DNA of 64,000 nucleotides from DASPTT01 sp035623275 (GCA_035623275.1 DASPTT010000077.1:1-64000), one strand, 5' to 3'; counted from the first letter of the stretch, positions 32,439 to 41,604 are shown. Numbers and translations are program-made. Notes: generated by a model not told the origin, from the sequence alone.

Positions 32439-33440
32439 ATGGCCCTTCGCCTCGAACCGCTCGACGAGTACATGCACGAGCTGGGTCCCGAGGCCAACTT
32501 CAACGAGAGCATGTACTTCAACCTCTTCGACCCGTTGACGCGGGTCGGCGGCTTCTTCCGGCTCGGCAACCGAGCCAACGAGGGCACGGGCGAGATGACG
32601 ACGTGCGTCTACCTCCCCGACGGGCGCGTGGCGTTCATGTTCCAGCGGCCGAAGGTCACCACCAACGACGCCTTCGACGCGGCCGGCATGCGCTTCGACG
32701 TCGTCGAGCCGTTCAAGGAGCTCCGCGTCACCTACGAGGGCCCTGTGGTGCTCCTCGACGACCCGCTGCAGATGGCCGACCCGCGTGCCGCGTTCACCGG
32801 CAATCCCCACGTGTCGTGTCGCGCCGCGCTCACCTACACCGGTGTGGCGCCCATGTTCGGTGGCGAGCCCGACACCCCGGTGGAGGCGGCGGGCGAGGAA
32901 TTCGCACGCGGCCACTACGAGCAGCTCGTGGCGGCGACCGGCGAGATCGAGGTCGACGGCGTGCGCGCCGAGGTCGACGGCTTCGGGCTCCGCGACCACA
33001 GCTGGGGCCCCCGCTACTGGCAGGCCCCGTGGTACTACCGATGGCTCACCGCCAACTTCGGCGCCGACTTCGGCTTCATGGGCTCGCGCATCGCCAGACG
33101 GGACGTCGAGGGGATCCGCAGCGGCTTCGTGTGGGACGGCCGGCAGCTGCACCTGTGCGACGACTTCCGCGTCCGGTCCACGTGGCAGGGGGAGGACAGC
33201 TACCACCAGACCGTCGAGGCCGAGCTGGCGTCGGGCGACCGACGCTGGTCGGTGCGAGGCGACGTCCTGTCGATGATCCCGCTGCGCAACCGCCGCCACG
33301 ACCCGGAGGGCAACCTCCTCGTGACCCGGATCTCCGAGGGGCTCACCCGGTGGACGCTCGACGACGGCCGTGTCGGCTACGGCCTCTCCGAGTACCTGGA
33401 CCAGATCGTCGACGGCCGCCCCGTGGGCATCGACGAGTAG
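32439..33440 (+). CDS. CrtC/AttH-like lipocalin-fold protein (DUF7064/7065 type)
   Basis: Protein of 333 residues from ATG 32439. The motif GLRDHSWGPRYWQAP near residue 185 is shared by the CrtC/AttH-like barrel proteins of actinobacteria. The N-terminal half has NESMYFNLFDP and the C-terminal half many aromatic beta-strand segments. The group is uncharacterised and often sits near lipid or steroid catabolism genes. It is divergent from the phosphotransferase gene, 57 bp away. Confidence 0.72.
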   Translation: MALRLEPLDEYMHELGPEANFNESMYFNLFDPLTRVGGFFRLGNRANEGTGEMTTCVYLPDGRVAFMFQRPKVTTNDAFDAAGMRFDVVEPFKELRVTYEGPVVLLDDPLQMADPRAAFTGNPHVSCRAALTYTGVAPMFGGEPDTPVEAAGEEFARGHYEQLVAATGEIEVDGVRAEVDGFGLRDHSWGPRYWQAPWYYRWLTANFGADFGFMGSRIARRDVEGIRSGFVWDGRQLHLCDDFRVRSTWQGEDSYHQTVEAELASGDRRWSVRGDVLSMIPLRNRRHDPEGNLLVTRISEGLTRWTLDDGRVGYGLSEYLDQIVDGRPVGIDE

Positions 33441-33466
33441 CGGACCGGCAGCGGGCGGGACCAGCG

Positions 33467-34564
33467 ATGGACCCGCGCACCGTGGACGCCTACGAGGCAC
33501 GCGGCCACGTCTGGGTGGCCGCCAGCCGGCCCCGACGTGACGCGGACGCCCGTGCCCTGGCCCGGCACGTGGTGGCCCGCGCGGCCCGGGTGGACCTCGG
33601 GTGCGGCGCCGGGCGCTACCTCGACGCGCTCGGGCCCCGCACGGTCGGCTTGGATGCAGCCGGGGCCATGCTCGAGCACTGCCGCGACGCGATCCCCGGC
33701 GCGGTGCTCGTGCGCGCCGACGTGGAGGCGCTCCCCTTCGGGCGCCACGTCCTGGGGGGCGCATGGGCCAACATGACGTACCACCACGTACCCCGCGTGC
33801 GTCTCCCCATGGCGCTGGCGGACCTGCACCGGGCCATGGCCCCGGGCGCGGCGATGGACCTCCAGGTGCTGGCGGGGAGCTACGAGGGCCACGCCCTGCC
33901 CGGCGACGAGGTCGGGGACCGGCTCTTCGCCGGCTGGGAGCCCGAGCGGCTCGTGGACGTGCTCGTGGGCGCCGGCTTCGACGACGTCGAGGTCGACACG
34001 CACGACGACGTGGTCCACGCCGTCGCACGGCGGGCCCGCACCCTGGCCGACACGGTGGGCCCGGGTATGCGCCTGCTGGTCGTCGGCCTCAACCCCAGCG
34101 TCTACGCCGCCGACGCCGGCGTCGGCTTCGCCCGCCCGGGCAATCGCTTCTGGCCCGCGGCGCTCGAGGCGGGCCTGGTGATCCGAGACCGGGACCCGGT
34201 CGACGCCCTGCGCTGCGGCGTGGGCATGACCGACCTGGTCAAGCGGGCGACGCCCAACGCCTCCGGGCTCACCGCCGCGGAGTACCGGACGGGCATGGCC
34301 CGGATGGAACGCCTGACCCGATGGCTCGCCCCCGGCGCGTTGTGCTTCGTGGGGCTCGCCGGGTGGCGGGCGGCCCGCGACCCCGCCGCGGCCGCCGGGC
34401 TCCAGGGCGGGACGCTGGGCGGGCGCCCCGTCTACGTCATGCCCTCGACCAGCGGGGCCAACGCCCACACAACCCTGGCGGCGCTCACCGCGCACCTCCG
34501 CGCCGCCCTGGCCTGCCCCTCCGGGTTCTCGGGGATCCACGATGACGGAGAGCGCGTCCGATAG
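33467..34564 (+). CDS. SAM methyltransferase fused to mismatch-specific TDG/MUG glycosylase
   Basis: Protein of 365 residues from ATG 33467. Residues about 1-190 are a small class I methyltransferase (motif I VDLGCGAGRY at 42-51, LVRADVEALPF at 81-91). Residues about 200-350 are a uracil/thymine-DNA glycosylase of the MUG/TDG family, with GLNPSVYAADAGVGFARPGN starting at 207 and MPSTSGANAH at 325-334; N209 is at the catalytic motif. No stop or frameshift separates the halves. The glycosylase removes uracil or thymine from G mismatches; the methyltransferase substrate is unknown. Confidence 0.85.
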   Translation: MDPRTVDAYEARGHVWVAASRPRRDADARALARHVVARAARVDLGCGAGRYLDALGPRTVGLDAAGAMLEHCRDAIPGAVLVRADVEALPFGRHVLGGAWANMTYHHVPRVRLPMALADLHRAMAPGAAMDLQVLAGSYEGHALPGDEVGDRLFAGWEPERLVDVLVGAGFDDVEVDTHDDVVHAVARRARTLADTVGPGMRLLVVGLNPSVYAADAGVGFARPGNRFWPAALEAGLVIRDRDPVDALRCGVGMTDLVKRATPNASGLTAAEYRTGMARMERLTRWLAPGALCFVGLAGWRAARDPAAAAGLQGGTLGGRPVYVMPSTSGANAHTTLAALTAHLRAALACPSGFSGIHDDGERVR

Positions 34565-34575
34565 CGTCACTCCCC

Positions 34576-35448
34576 GTGGCGGCGGCACCGGGCGTAGGTG
34601 AGTCGTTGGGGACGCGTCGGGCGCGTGGACCTGACGCGGCCGACGCGGCCTCGGCCGACGCAGCCGCCGCCCACGCCCAGCACTTCGACGGTGCGTTCGG
34701 ACGCCGCTTCGCCGAGAAGGCCCTCGACGCCCTGGTCGTGGTGCGCGGCGCGCGGGTCCTCGACGTCGCGTGCGGGACCGGCATCTTCGCCCGGCTGGCC
34801 GCCCACGTCACCGGCAAGGGCGGCCGGGTGGTCGGAACGGACCCCGCCGCCACCGCCGTCGAGACGGCCCGGCGCATCGACCTGACCAGCACCGTCGAGT
34901 GGCGGCACGAGGACCCCGTGGCCATGGGCTTCTACGACGGGTCGTTCGACGTCGTGGCCTGCCAGCACGGGCTGCACCGCGTACGCGACGCCGAGGCCGC
35001 CGTAGGGGAGATGCGCCGCGTCCTGGCCCCGGGCGGGCGGCTCGGCATCATGACCTGGGGGCCCATCGAGGAGAACCCGGCCTTCGCGGTGGAGCTCGAC
35101 GCGGTGGTGAAGGCGGGGCTCGAGCGCAGCGGGGTGGTCGACGTGCTGCTCGACGCCTTCTCGATGCATCGCGCCGAGGACCTGGCCGCGCTCGCTGCCG
35201 GGGTCGGGCTCGTCGACGTCACGGTGCGCACGGTGCGCATGCTCGTCGCGTTGCCGCGTGCGGCGGAATGGGTGCGCGTGTACCCGACGGTGTCGCCGCT
35301 CGCCCAGGTCTGGCCGGCGTGCGACCAGCAGGCACGCATCCAATTCCTGGCCCGGGCCACCGAGCTGCTGCGGCCCTTCGAGCACGACGGCGTGTTGCGC
35401 GTCCAGGCCACCACCCGTTTCCTGGTGGCCCGGGCGCCACTGTCCTGA
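34576..35448 (+). CDS. class I SAM-dependent methyltransferase
   Basis: Protein of 290 residues from GTG 34576, 11 bp after the fusion gene. Motif I VLDVACGTGIFARLA is near 62, GTDPAATAV near 88, and GFYDGSFDVVACQHGLHRV near 117, then VLAPGGRLGIMTWG near 150. It resembles UbiE/menaquinone-type and small-molecule C- or O-methyltransferases. The close spacing suggests cotranscription with the methyltransferase-glycosylase gene. Confidence 0.85.
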   Translation: MAAAPGVGESLGTRRARGPDAADAASADAAAAHAQHFDGAFGRRFAEKALDALVVVRGARVLDVACGTGIFARLAAHVTGKGGRVVGTDPAATAVETARRIDLTSTVEWRHEDPVAMGFYDGSFDVVACQHGLHRVRDAEAAVGEMRRVLAPGGRLGIMTWGPIEENPAFAVELDAVVKAGLERSGVVDVLLDAFSMHRAEDLAALAAGVGLVDVTVRTVRMLVALPRAAEWVRVYPTVSPLAQVWPACDQQARIQFLARATELLRPFEHDGVLRVQATTRFLVARAPLS

Positions 35449-35530
35449 GCGCGACCCATCCGGCCACCGGGCTGCCGGCACCGCCGGTCGCCGCGGTCGC
35501 CAGGACCGGCACCCGCGTAGGCTGGAGCAG

Positions 35531-36514
35531 GTGACCGACGACGAGGCGCAGTCGTCCCCGGCCCCTTCTCCCTCCCCCGGTGCCACGCCGGTGGGGGTCC
35601 CGGGTGCCCTCGACACGTGGGTCGGCCCGACCGACGTCGGGCCGTACGACGCGCCAGCGTGGCCGCCGCCCCCCTCGGCATCGGACGACGCGTCCGGGGG
35701 CACGGGCGGCGTGGAGGTGCACCGGCGGCGGCGCTGGTGGATCGTCGTGGCGGTCGTCGTCGTGGTGGTGGCCGGGCTCGTCGTCGGGCTCGTCGTCGCC
35801 GGGGGCGGCTCGTCGACGGAGTCCTCGTCGACGGCCGGTGGCGCGGCGGCGGCCCGCCGTCTGCTGGCACAGTCCGTCGCCGCCGCCGTCAGGGCGAAGA
35901 CGTTCCACTACGTCTCCACGTCGACGAGCGCGGGGGTGACCCAGACCACGGTCGGGGACGCTGCGCCCGACCAGGGCAGCCAGGTGATCACCATCGGGGC
36001 CCACACGTTCGACATCCTCGTCATCGGCACCACCGCCTACTTCAAGGGTGACGCCGTGACCATGCAGAGCCAGCTCGACCTGGACCCGGTCGTCGCCCAG
36101 CAACACGCCGGCCAATGGATCTCGCTCCAGCCCTCGGACTCCCCGTACCAGTCGGTCTACGAAGCGGTGACGACCCAGTCCGCGCTGGCCGACAGCATCA
36201 CGATCTCCCCCACCGCCGTCCTGCCCTCGACCACCATCGGGCAGGTCGCGGTGACCCCGATCCGGGGCGCGCTCACGCCCGTGGCGCAGATGCCGACCAA
36301 GGGCACCGCCCGGCTCGACATCGCCTCGTCGTCGCATCTGCCGGTCCAATTCACCGGCTCCGGCTCGGTCGACAACCAGCAGGCGGTGGAGAGCGTCGTC
36401 TTCAGTCAGTGGGGAGAATCCGTCTCGATCGCTGCGCCCGCCGGCGCGCTCGCCTATTCGTCGATCCAGATCGGGGGCATCACCCCCACGCCCGGCGGCA
36501 CCGTCCTGACCTGA
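35531..36514 (+). CDS. membrane-anchored LppX/LprAFG-like protein
   Basis: Protein of 327 residues from GTG 35531. A disordered proline-rich cytoplasmic part (1-60) is followed by a basic stop HRRRRWW, one membrane segment (about 68-90) and an extracytoplasmic domain rich in Thr/Ser and beta strands. RAKTFHYVSTSTSAG and later HLPVQFTGSGSVDN resemble the LppX_LprAFG fold that carries lipids in actinobacterial envelopes. The anchor is a membrane helix rather than a lipidated cysteine. Lipid transport is inferred. Confidence 0.65.
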   Translation: MTDDEAQSSPAPSPSPGATPVGVPGALDTWVGPTDVGPYDAPAWPPPPSASDDASGGTGGVEVHRRRRWWIVVAVVVVVVAGLVVGLVVAGGGSSTESSSTAGGAAAARRLLAQSVAAAVRAKTFHYVSTSTSAGVTQTTVGDAAPDQGSQVITIGAHTFDILVIGTTAYFKGDAVTMQSQLDLDPVVAQQHAGQWISLQPSDSPYQSVYEAVTTQSALADSITISPTAVLPSTTIGQVAVTPIRGALTPVAQMPTKGTARLDIASSSHLPVQFTGSGSVDNQQAVESVVFSQWGESVSIAAPAGALAYSSIQIGGITPTPGGTVLT

Positions 36515-36563
36515 CCCCGCCGGGTCCGCTCCACCACACCTGGCCACGCCACAGGGGGGCGCG

Positions 36564-37454
36564 TCAGTCGGGGGCGAAGCGGGCGCGCACGGGCAGGTGG
36601 TCCGAGCCGCGTGCCGCGTGCACGACCTCACCCCGGCCACGGGCGGCGAGGCCCGGGGTGGCCAGGATGTGGTCGCTCTGGACCAGGGGCCGCCACGCCG
36701 GCCAGGTGCGGCCCCGGACGACCCGGCGATATCGCGGCAGCATGGCCTGCAGCAGTGGGCCGGGCATGTTCATGTCCCCCACCACGATCACGTCGTCCGC
36801 CGGGAGACGGCGGGCCAGGCGCCGGTACTGCAGCGGTGAGCCGTCGGTGAGGTGCGACATATGGGTGCCCACCACGGTCACCGGGCGCCGTGACCGCCCG
36901 CCGTGCGCCACGGTGAGCACCACCGCCTGTCGGCGTGCGGGGTCGGCGCGCAGTTGGCCGAGGTCGACGACCTCCACGTCCACCACGGGGATACGGGTGA
37001 GGACCGACAGGTCCCAGGTCCCGTGCTGGGAGCGGCGCGGCACCATGGGTGGGTCACCGGCGCCGGTCACCGCCGGGGACGAGGCACCGGGCCCGGTCGA
37101 CGCGCCCACGGCCGTCGGCGCGGGCACCCGGGCCCGGTCCGCCCGGGCCCGCAGCATGAGCGCCCGACGGGTCCGCGCCCGGGTCCAGGCCTTGGGCCCC
37201 CACGAGGTGCGGGCTGCGTCCTCGGGGCTCGGCTCGAAGAGCCGGCCGCGCACGAGGGGGCGCGTGACGACCTGGTAGCCGAGGGCCTCGCCCAGCCGGT
37301 GCGCGAGGCCGGGGCCCTCCAGCGGGGTCCAGACCTCCTGGAGGACGAGGACGTCGGCATCGAGCAGCCGACACGCTCCTTCCAGGTCGTAGGGCCGTCC
37401 CCAGCCGTCCACGCCGCAATGCACGTTGAAGGTCGCCACCACGATCTCGGGCAC
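36564..37454 (-). CDS. endonuclease/exonuclease/phosphatase (EEP) family hydrolase
   Basis: Protein of 296 residues from GTG 37454. Metal and active-site motifs TFNVHCG (8-14), VLQEVW near 38, GTHMSHL near 197, GDMNMPG near 226 and SDHLPV near 284 are intact. A central insertion (about 100-145) is low complexity. The EEP fold includes sphingomyelinases, inositol phosphatases and nucleases; the substrate is unknown. No signal peptide. Confidence 0.88.
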   Translation of the reverse strand: MPEIVVATFNVHCGVDGWGRPYDLEGACRLLDADVLVLQEVWTPLEGPGLAHRLGEALGYQVVTRPLVRGRLFEPSPEDAARTSWGPKAWTRARTRRALMLRARADRARVPAPTAVGASTGPGASSPAVTGAGDPPMVPRRSQHGTWDLSVLTRIPVVDVEVVDLGQLRADPARRQAVVLTVAHGGRSRRPVTVVGTHMSHLTDGSPLQYRRLARRLPADDVIVVGDMNMPGPLLQAMLPRYRRVVRGRTWPAWRPLVQSDHILATPGLAARGRGEVVHAARGSDHLPVRARFAPD

Positions 37455-37577
37455 AGGACGTGGAGGCTAGCGATCGTCGGGCCCGTCGCCGGCATCGGGC
37501 AAACGCCGGGACAACCGGGATCCGGGTGAAGCGCCGCCCGCTCAACCGATGCCTCGGCGCCGCCGATACCTTTGTCG

Positions 37578-38645
37578 ATGGCAACCCGGACCCGTCATGG
37601 CGGAGGCAGGGGCGCCGCCGGAGCCGAGTCGACGGGCGATCCGGGGGCCGGCGCCGCCGCGGGCACGATCCCCGCCGACGCCCTCGGGGCGATCATGTCG
37701 CCCAAGCAGGTCGCGCAGTTCTCCGCGCTCCTGTGGGCCTTCGGCTGCGTCATCGGCGTGCTCGCCATCGTGCTCCCCCACGGGTCCGGCGTGAACGTGG
37801 TGGGGTGGGCCGCCCTGACCGCCTTCGCCGGCTCCGTGGCGATCTGGACGCTGTGGAAGGCGGTCGACCAGCCGCTGTGGGTGCAGTACATCCTGTCGCT
37901 GCTCGCACTGGTCGCGATCAGCGGGGCCGTCCTGTGCGGCCACCGCAGCCCCGTCGTCTACGCGGTCGCCGGCCTGTACTCGCTGTCGTCGATCTACACG
38001 GCGTCCTTCTACTCGGGCCGCGCCTTTTCCGTGTACCTGGTGGGCCAGGCGATCATGTCCGGTCTTGCGCTGCTCACCACCGGGATCCCCGGCGCAGGCG
38101 CGGGCTGGGCGGTGTTGGTGGGCACGACCACCACGGTCGGCGTCGTCGTCCACGTCATGCAGCAGGCGCTGCGCGTGGCCGCGACCACCGACCCGCTGAC
38201 CGGCCTGGTCAACCGCCGGGCGCTCGAGCCGACGGTGGTTCGGGAGCTGGCCCGGTGCCGGCGCCTGGGCCACCCGCTCTGCCTCGCCGTCATGGACCTG
38301 GACCACTTCAAGGCGGTCAACGACGAGCACGGCCACCAGGCCGGGGACCGCCTGCTCGCGGATGTCAGCCGGGCGTGGACCCACGAGCTGCGCGCCACCG
38401 ACGTCCTGTCGCGTTCGGGTGGTGACGAGTTCGTGCTCATGCTGCCCTCGACCGAGCCCGACGAAGCCGTCGCCGTGCTCGCCCGCCTGTTCCGGGCGAC
38501 GCCCCAGGGCTTCTCCGCCGGGGACGCGGCCGCCGAGCCGGAGTGCACCGTCGAAGACGTGCTGCGTCGGGCGGACGCGGCGTGTTACCGGGCGACGCAG
38601 ACCGGAGGCGGCAACGTCGTCGTCGCCGGCCAGCTCGCCGCCTAG
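37578..38645 (+). CDS. membrane diguanylate cyclase (GGDEF)
   Basis: Protein of 355 residues from ATG 37578; a TTG six bases upstream is an alternative. About five to six membrane segments lie between residues 45 and 195, followed by a GGDEF domain with GGDEF at 281-285 and the inhibitory site RATD at 272-275. It should make c-di-GMP in response to a membrane or envelope cue. No ribosome binding site is clear. Confidence 0.9.
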   Translation: MATRTRHGGGRGAAGAESTGDPGAGAAAGTIPADALGAIMSPKQVAQFSALLWAFGCVIGVLAIVLPHGSGVNVVGWAALTAFAGSVAIWTLWKAVDQPLWVQYILSLLALVAISGAVLCGHRSPVVYAVAGLYSLSSIYTASFYSGRAFSVYLVGQAIMSGLALLTTGIPGAGAGWAVLVGTTTTVGVVVHVMQQALRVAATTDPLTGLVNRRALEPTVVRELARCRRLGHPLCLAVMDLDHFKAVNDEHGHQAGDRLLADVSRAWTHELRATDVLSRSGGDEFVLMLPSTEPDEAVAVLARLFRATPQGFSAGDAAAEPECTVEDVLRRADAACYRATQTGGGNVVVAGQLAA

Positions 38646-38664
38646 CCATCCCGGAGGAGGAACC

Positions 38665-39555
38665 ATGGTCCCCATAAGCCGCGCCGCCCGCCGCAAGAGC
38701 GGATCGGCGCTCTTCGCCGCCCTGTCGGCTTCCCTGGAGCGGCGCCGTACGGCGCGGCAGGGGACGGACGACGACGCGGCCGCCGTGGACCACACCGGCG
38801 CCGCGGGCCGCGAGGAGGATGCGGCGCCGCCGGCGAGCCCGACGCGCTCTGCACCCGTCCTGCGCTGGACGGAGACGCGCACCGCACCCAAGACCGGCGC
38901 GTTCGCGCCGTGCGCCGTCGCCAGCACCGTGCTCGACGCGGGCCGGGTGCCCGAACGCAGCGACGCCTGGGAGCACCTGAACGAGTTCGCCCTGACCTAC
39001 GACGGCTACGCCTACTGGGAGAACCTGCCGGAGCTGGCCCAGCGCGCACTCTCGCGCTGGACACGCGACGGCTCGCTGCCCGAGACGCTCGACGAGCTGC
39101 GCGGCTGCCTCTTCTACGAGCAGCGCCGCTGGCACCACTTCGGCGACGTCCCGACCGGCCGCTCGCACGACTACGTCTGGGCCCTGGCCGACGCCATCCG
39201 CTCGCAGGTGCGCCCCGCCCCCCTTGCTGCGCCGGCACCCGTGGCGGTGCCGGCGGCGACGACGGAGGGCGGTCCGGTGTCCTTCCTCGACGACGACGAA
39301 GGGTACGTGGAGTGGACCACCCGGCACCCGGGTGGCTTCGTCCTCAACTCGAATCGCGAGCCGAGCGCCCGCTACATGAAGCTGCACCGGGCCAGCTGCG
39401 CCGCCATCGCGGCCGTGCCTGGCGGAGGCGGCGAGGGCCGCAACTGGACCGTGCGCTACCGCAAGGTGTGCGCCCCCGAGATCCGCCTGCTGCTCGACTG
39501 GAGCAGCGCCCATGCGGGCGTGGAGCCCGACCCCTGCAAGCGCTGTCGGCCCTGA
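38665..39555 (+). CDS. hypothetical protein with C-terminal Cys/His module
   Basis: Protein of 296 residues; the ATG follows CCGGAGGAGGAACC. Residues about 1-70 are low complexity. Residues 75-185 are a tryptophan- and aromatic-rich domain (YAYWENLPELAQRAL, FYEQRRWHHFGD). The last 85 residues (FVLNSNREPS, YMKLHRASCAAI, WTVRYRKVCAPE, DPCKRCRP) form a likely zinc module seen at the C-termini of assorted actinobacterial proteins, some nucleases. It follows the GGDEF gene by 19 bp, so may be cotranscribed. Function unknown. Confidence 0.75.
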   Translation: MVPISRAARRKSGSALFAALSASLERRRTARQGTDDDAAAVDHTGAAGREEDAAPPASPTRSAPVLRWTETRTAPKTGAFAPCAVASTVLDAGRVPERSDAWEHLNEFALTYDGYAYWENLPELAQRALSRWTRDGSLPETLDELRGCLFYEQRRWHHFGDVPTGRSHDYVWALADAIRSQVRPAPLAAPAPVAVPAATTEGGPVSFLDDDEGYVEWTTRHPGGFVLNSNREPSARYMKLHRASCAAIAAVPGGGGEGRNWTVRYRKVCAPEIRLLLDWSSAHAGVEPDPCKRCRP

Positions 39556-39562
39556 TCCGCGG

Positions 39563-40804
39563 CTACTGGGGCTCGCCGAACGCGCCCTCGGCACGCGCCG
39601 CGGCGATCCGCGCCTCGTCCCAGCCCAGCAGCTCGCGCAGCACCTCGTCCGTGTGCTGGCCCACGGTCGGCGCCCTGTCGGGGACCGGCAGCGTCTCGTC
39701 GGGGAACTTGATGGGTGTGCCGAGCTGGTCGCAGCCCAGGCGCTCCAGCGGCAGCCATCGGAAGCGGTCCTGGAATTGCGGGTCGTCGGCGAGGGTCTTG
39801 GGCGTGTTGACCGGGCAGATGGGCGTGTTGACCTTGCCGCCGAGCTCGAGCCATTCGGCCGCAGTGCGCGACGAGAAGATGCGCTGGAGCTCCCGTTGCA
39901 GCTCCCGGTTGCCCCGCGCGTGGTCCGCGTACGTGGAGCCCGGCCAGCGCTCGAAAAGGTCCATGCGGCCCACGCCTTCGCAGAAGTTGCGCCAGAAGGC
40001 CTGCTCGGACGCCATGAACAGCACGTGCTTGGCGTCCGACGTCTCGTAGACCTGGTACCGGACTCCCTCGATCATGCCGCCGGTGCCCGGCGCCCGGCGC
40101 TCGTAGCCGTCGGCCTTGTTGCCGGTGACCACGTCCTCGGGCCGCTCGTAGGCGCGCCACGTCTCGCTGCGGAGCCAGTCCATGGCGGCGGCCGCGTCCG
40201 ACTGGGCGATCTCGAGGCAGGAGCCCGCGCCGGTCTCCCGGGCGCGGATGATGGCGGCGAGGATGCCGAGCGCACCGAAGAGCGGGCCCGCATGGATGCC
40301 GATCGACGCGTGCTCGGGCAGGTACCACAGCCCTTCGTCGTCGCGCTGGGGCTGGACCACGCCGGCCCAGACGTCGTAGGCGACGCCGTGGCTGGGGAAG
40401 TCCCGGTAGGGACCGGTGGCGCCGTAGCCCGAGATGGTGCAGAACACGATGCGCGGGTTCACCTCGCGCAGCTGGGGGTACCCCACCCCCCGCCGCTCGA
40501 GGCCGCCGGGGCGCATGGCCTCGACCACCGCGTCGGCCGAGCGGGCGAGCTCCCGGAACGCCTCGACGCCGGCCGGGCTGCGCAGGTCCAGGACCAGGCT
40601 CCGCTTGCCCCGGTTGATGTGGAGGTGCATCAGGGAGACGCCCTCGACGATCGGCCACGTCATCTCGCGGATGTAGTCCCCCGAGGGCGGCTCGACCTTG
40701 ATGACGTCGGCGCCGAGGTCGACGAGCGGTGTGGTGATGGCGGCCGGACCGAGCGCCGAGCACTCCAGGATGCGGACGCCGGAAAGCGGTGAGCCCGGGG
40801 CCAT
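39563..40804 (-). CDS. CaiB/BaiF (class III) CoA-transferase
   Basis: Protein of 413 residues from ATG 40804. Family III hallmarks are present: VRILECSALGPAAITTPLVDLGADVIKVEPP near the start, RGKRSLVLDL near 66, DAVVEAMRPGGL near 90 and the catalytic aspartate in IAQSDAAAAMDWL near 195. It moves CoA between carboxylic acids and fits the acyl-CoA catabolic genes elsewhere in the window. Confidence 0.9.
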   Translation of the reverse strand: MAPGSPLSGVRILECSALGPAAITTPLVDLGADVIKVEPPSGDYIREMTWPIVEGVSLMHLHINRGKRSLVLDLRSPAGVEAFRELARSADAVVEAMRPGGLERRGVGYPQLREVNPRIVFCTISGYGATGPYRDFPSHGVAYDVWAGVVQPQRDDEGLWYLPEHASIGIHAGPLFGALGILAAIIRARETGAGSCLEIAQSDAAAAMDWLRSETWRAYERPEDVVTGNKADGYERRAPGTGGMIEGVRYQVYETSDAKHVLFMASEQAFWRNFCEGVGRMDLFERWPGSTYADHARGNRELQRELQRIFSSRTAAEWLELGGKVNTPICPVNTPKTLADDPQFQDRFRWLPLERLGCDQLGTPIKFPDETLPVPDRAPTVGQHTDEVLRELLGWDEARIAAARAEGAFGEPQ

Positions 40805-40857
40805 GGTGCCGACTCCTCCTCGTGGTTCGGGGTCGCCGCATCGTACCTGACGGTGTG

Positions 40858-41544
40858 TCAGGTCTTGGCGACCAACAGCGCCTCGGCCCGCTGCAGGGCG
40901 GTGGTCCAGTCGGCGGCGACGAGCGCCTGGGCGCTGGCCAGGGGGAGCCCGGGGCCACCCTTCGCCGCCGCGCAGACCAGGTCGTGGAGACGGTCCTCCA
41001 CCAGGTCCTTGCTGTTGGCCACCCCCGGGGCGGGATGGTCGTCGAGCTCGGGCCAGAGGTTACGGGTGTCGCTCGAGCCCCCGAGCTCCAGGGGCACCAG
41101 GTGGTCGAGCTCGTAGGCGGACACCGGCGCGCGCTCGCCGTAGGCGCGCAGGGCGACGTACTTGAACGACTCGGTCATCGCCTCCGGTGGCCGCACGCTG
41201 TCGGTGTCGCCACCCCGCCGGCACACCGTCGTGGCCAGGTCGGCCTGCGTCACATCGGCATCCACGGCACCGGGCGTGCAGGCGGGGTCGGGCCGCGCCA
41301 GAGACGGCGGGCCCACCACATGACAGGAGCCGGGAGCCGGCACCGGGCCCTCGAGTCCCCCGGAGGGGCTCCACCCGGGGCCGGGCGACACCACGAGGGC
41401 ACCGCCCGCCGGTGGCGAGGGCGTCGACGGCGAAGGCGTCGACGGCGGTCCGCCGCCCGGAGCGCACGACGCCGCCACCGCCGTCAGGGCGGCCACCACC
41501 AACGACCGCACCATCCGTGGCGCCCGTCGCCGGTCCGTTCCCAT
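40858..41544 (-). CDS. HNH-motif lipoprotein
   Basis: Protein of 228 residues from ATG 41544. The signal peptide ends in the lipobox VAASC, followed by a Pro/Ser linker. The C-terminal domain has YELDHLVPLELGGSSDTRNLWPE, a DH...N...P arrangement close to HNH nucleases, with cysteines before it (CHVVG, CTPG, VCRRG). Secreted or surface HNH-like lipoproteins are common but uncharacterised in actinobacteria; extracellular DNA degradation is a guess. It is divergent from aceE. Confidence 0.78.
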   Translation of the reverse strand: MGTDRRRAPRMVRSLVVAALTAVAASCAPGGGPPSTPSPSTPSPPAGGALVVSPGPGWSPSGGLEGPVPAPGSCHVVGPPSLARPDPACTPGAVDADVTQADLATTVCRRGGDTDSVRPPEAMTESFKYVALRAYGERAPVSAYELDHLVPLELGGSSDTRNLWPELDDHPAPGVANSKDLVEDRLHDLVCAAAKGGPGLPLASAQALVAADWTTALQRAEALLVAKT

Positions 41545-41604
41545 CGCCCCACGCTGCCAGGCAGGTGTGTCACCGAGCGCACCCTCGGTCGGGGTGCCCG
41601 TAGC

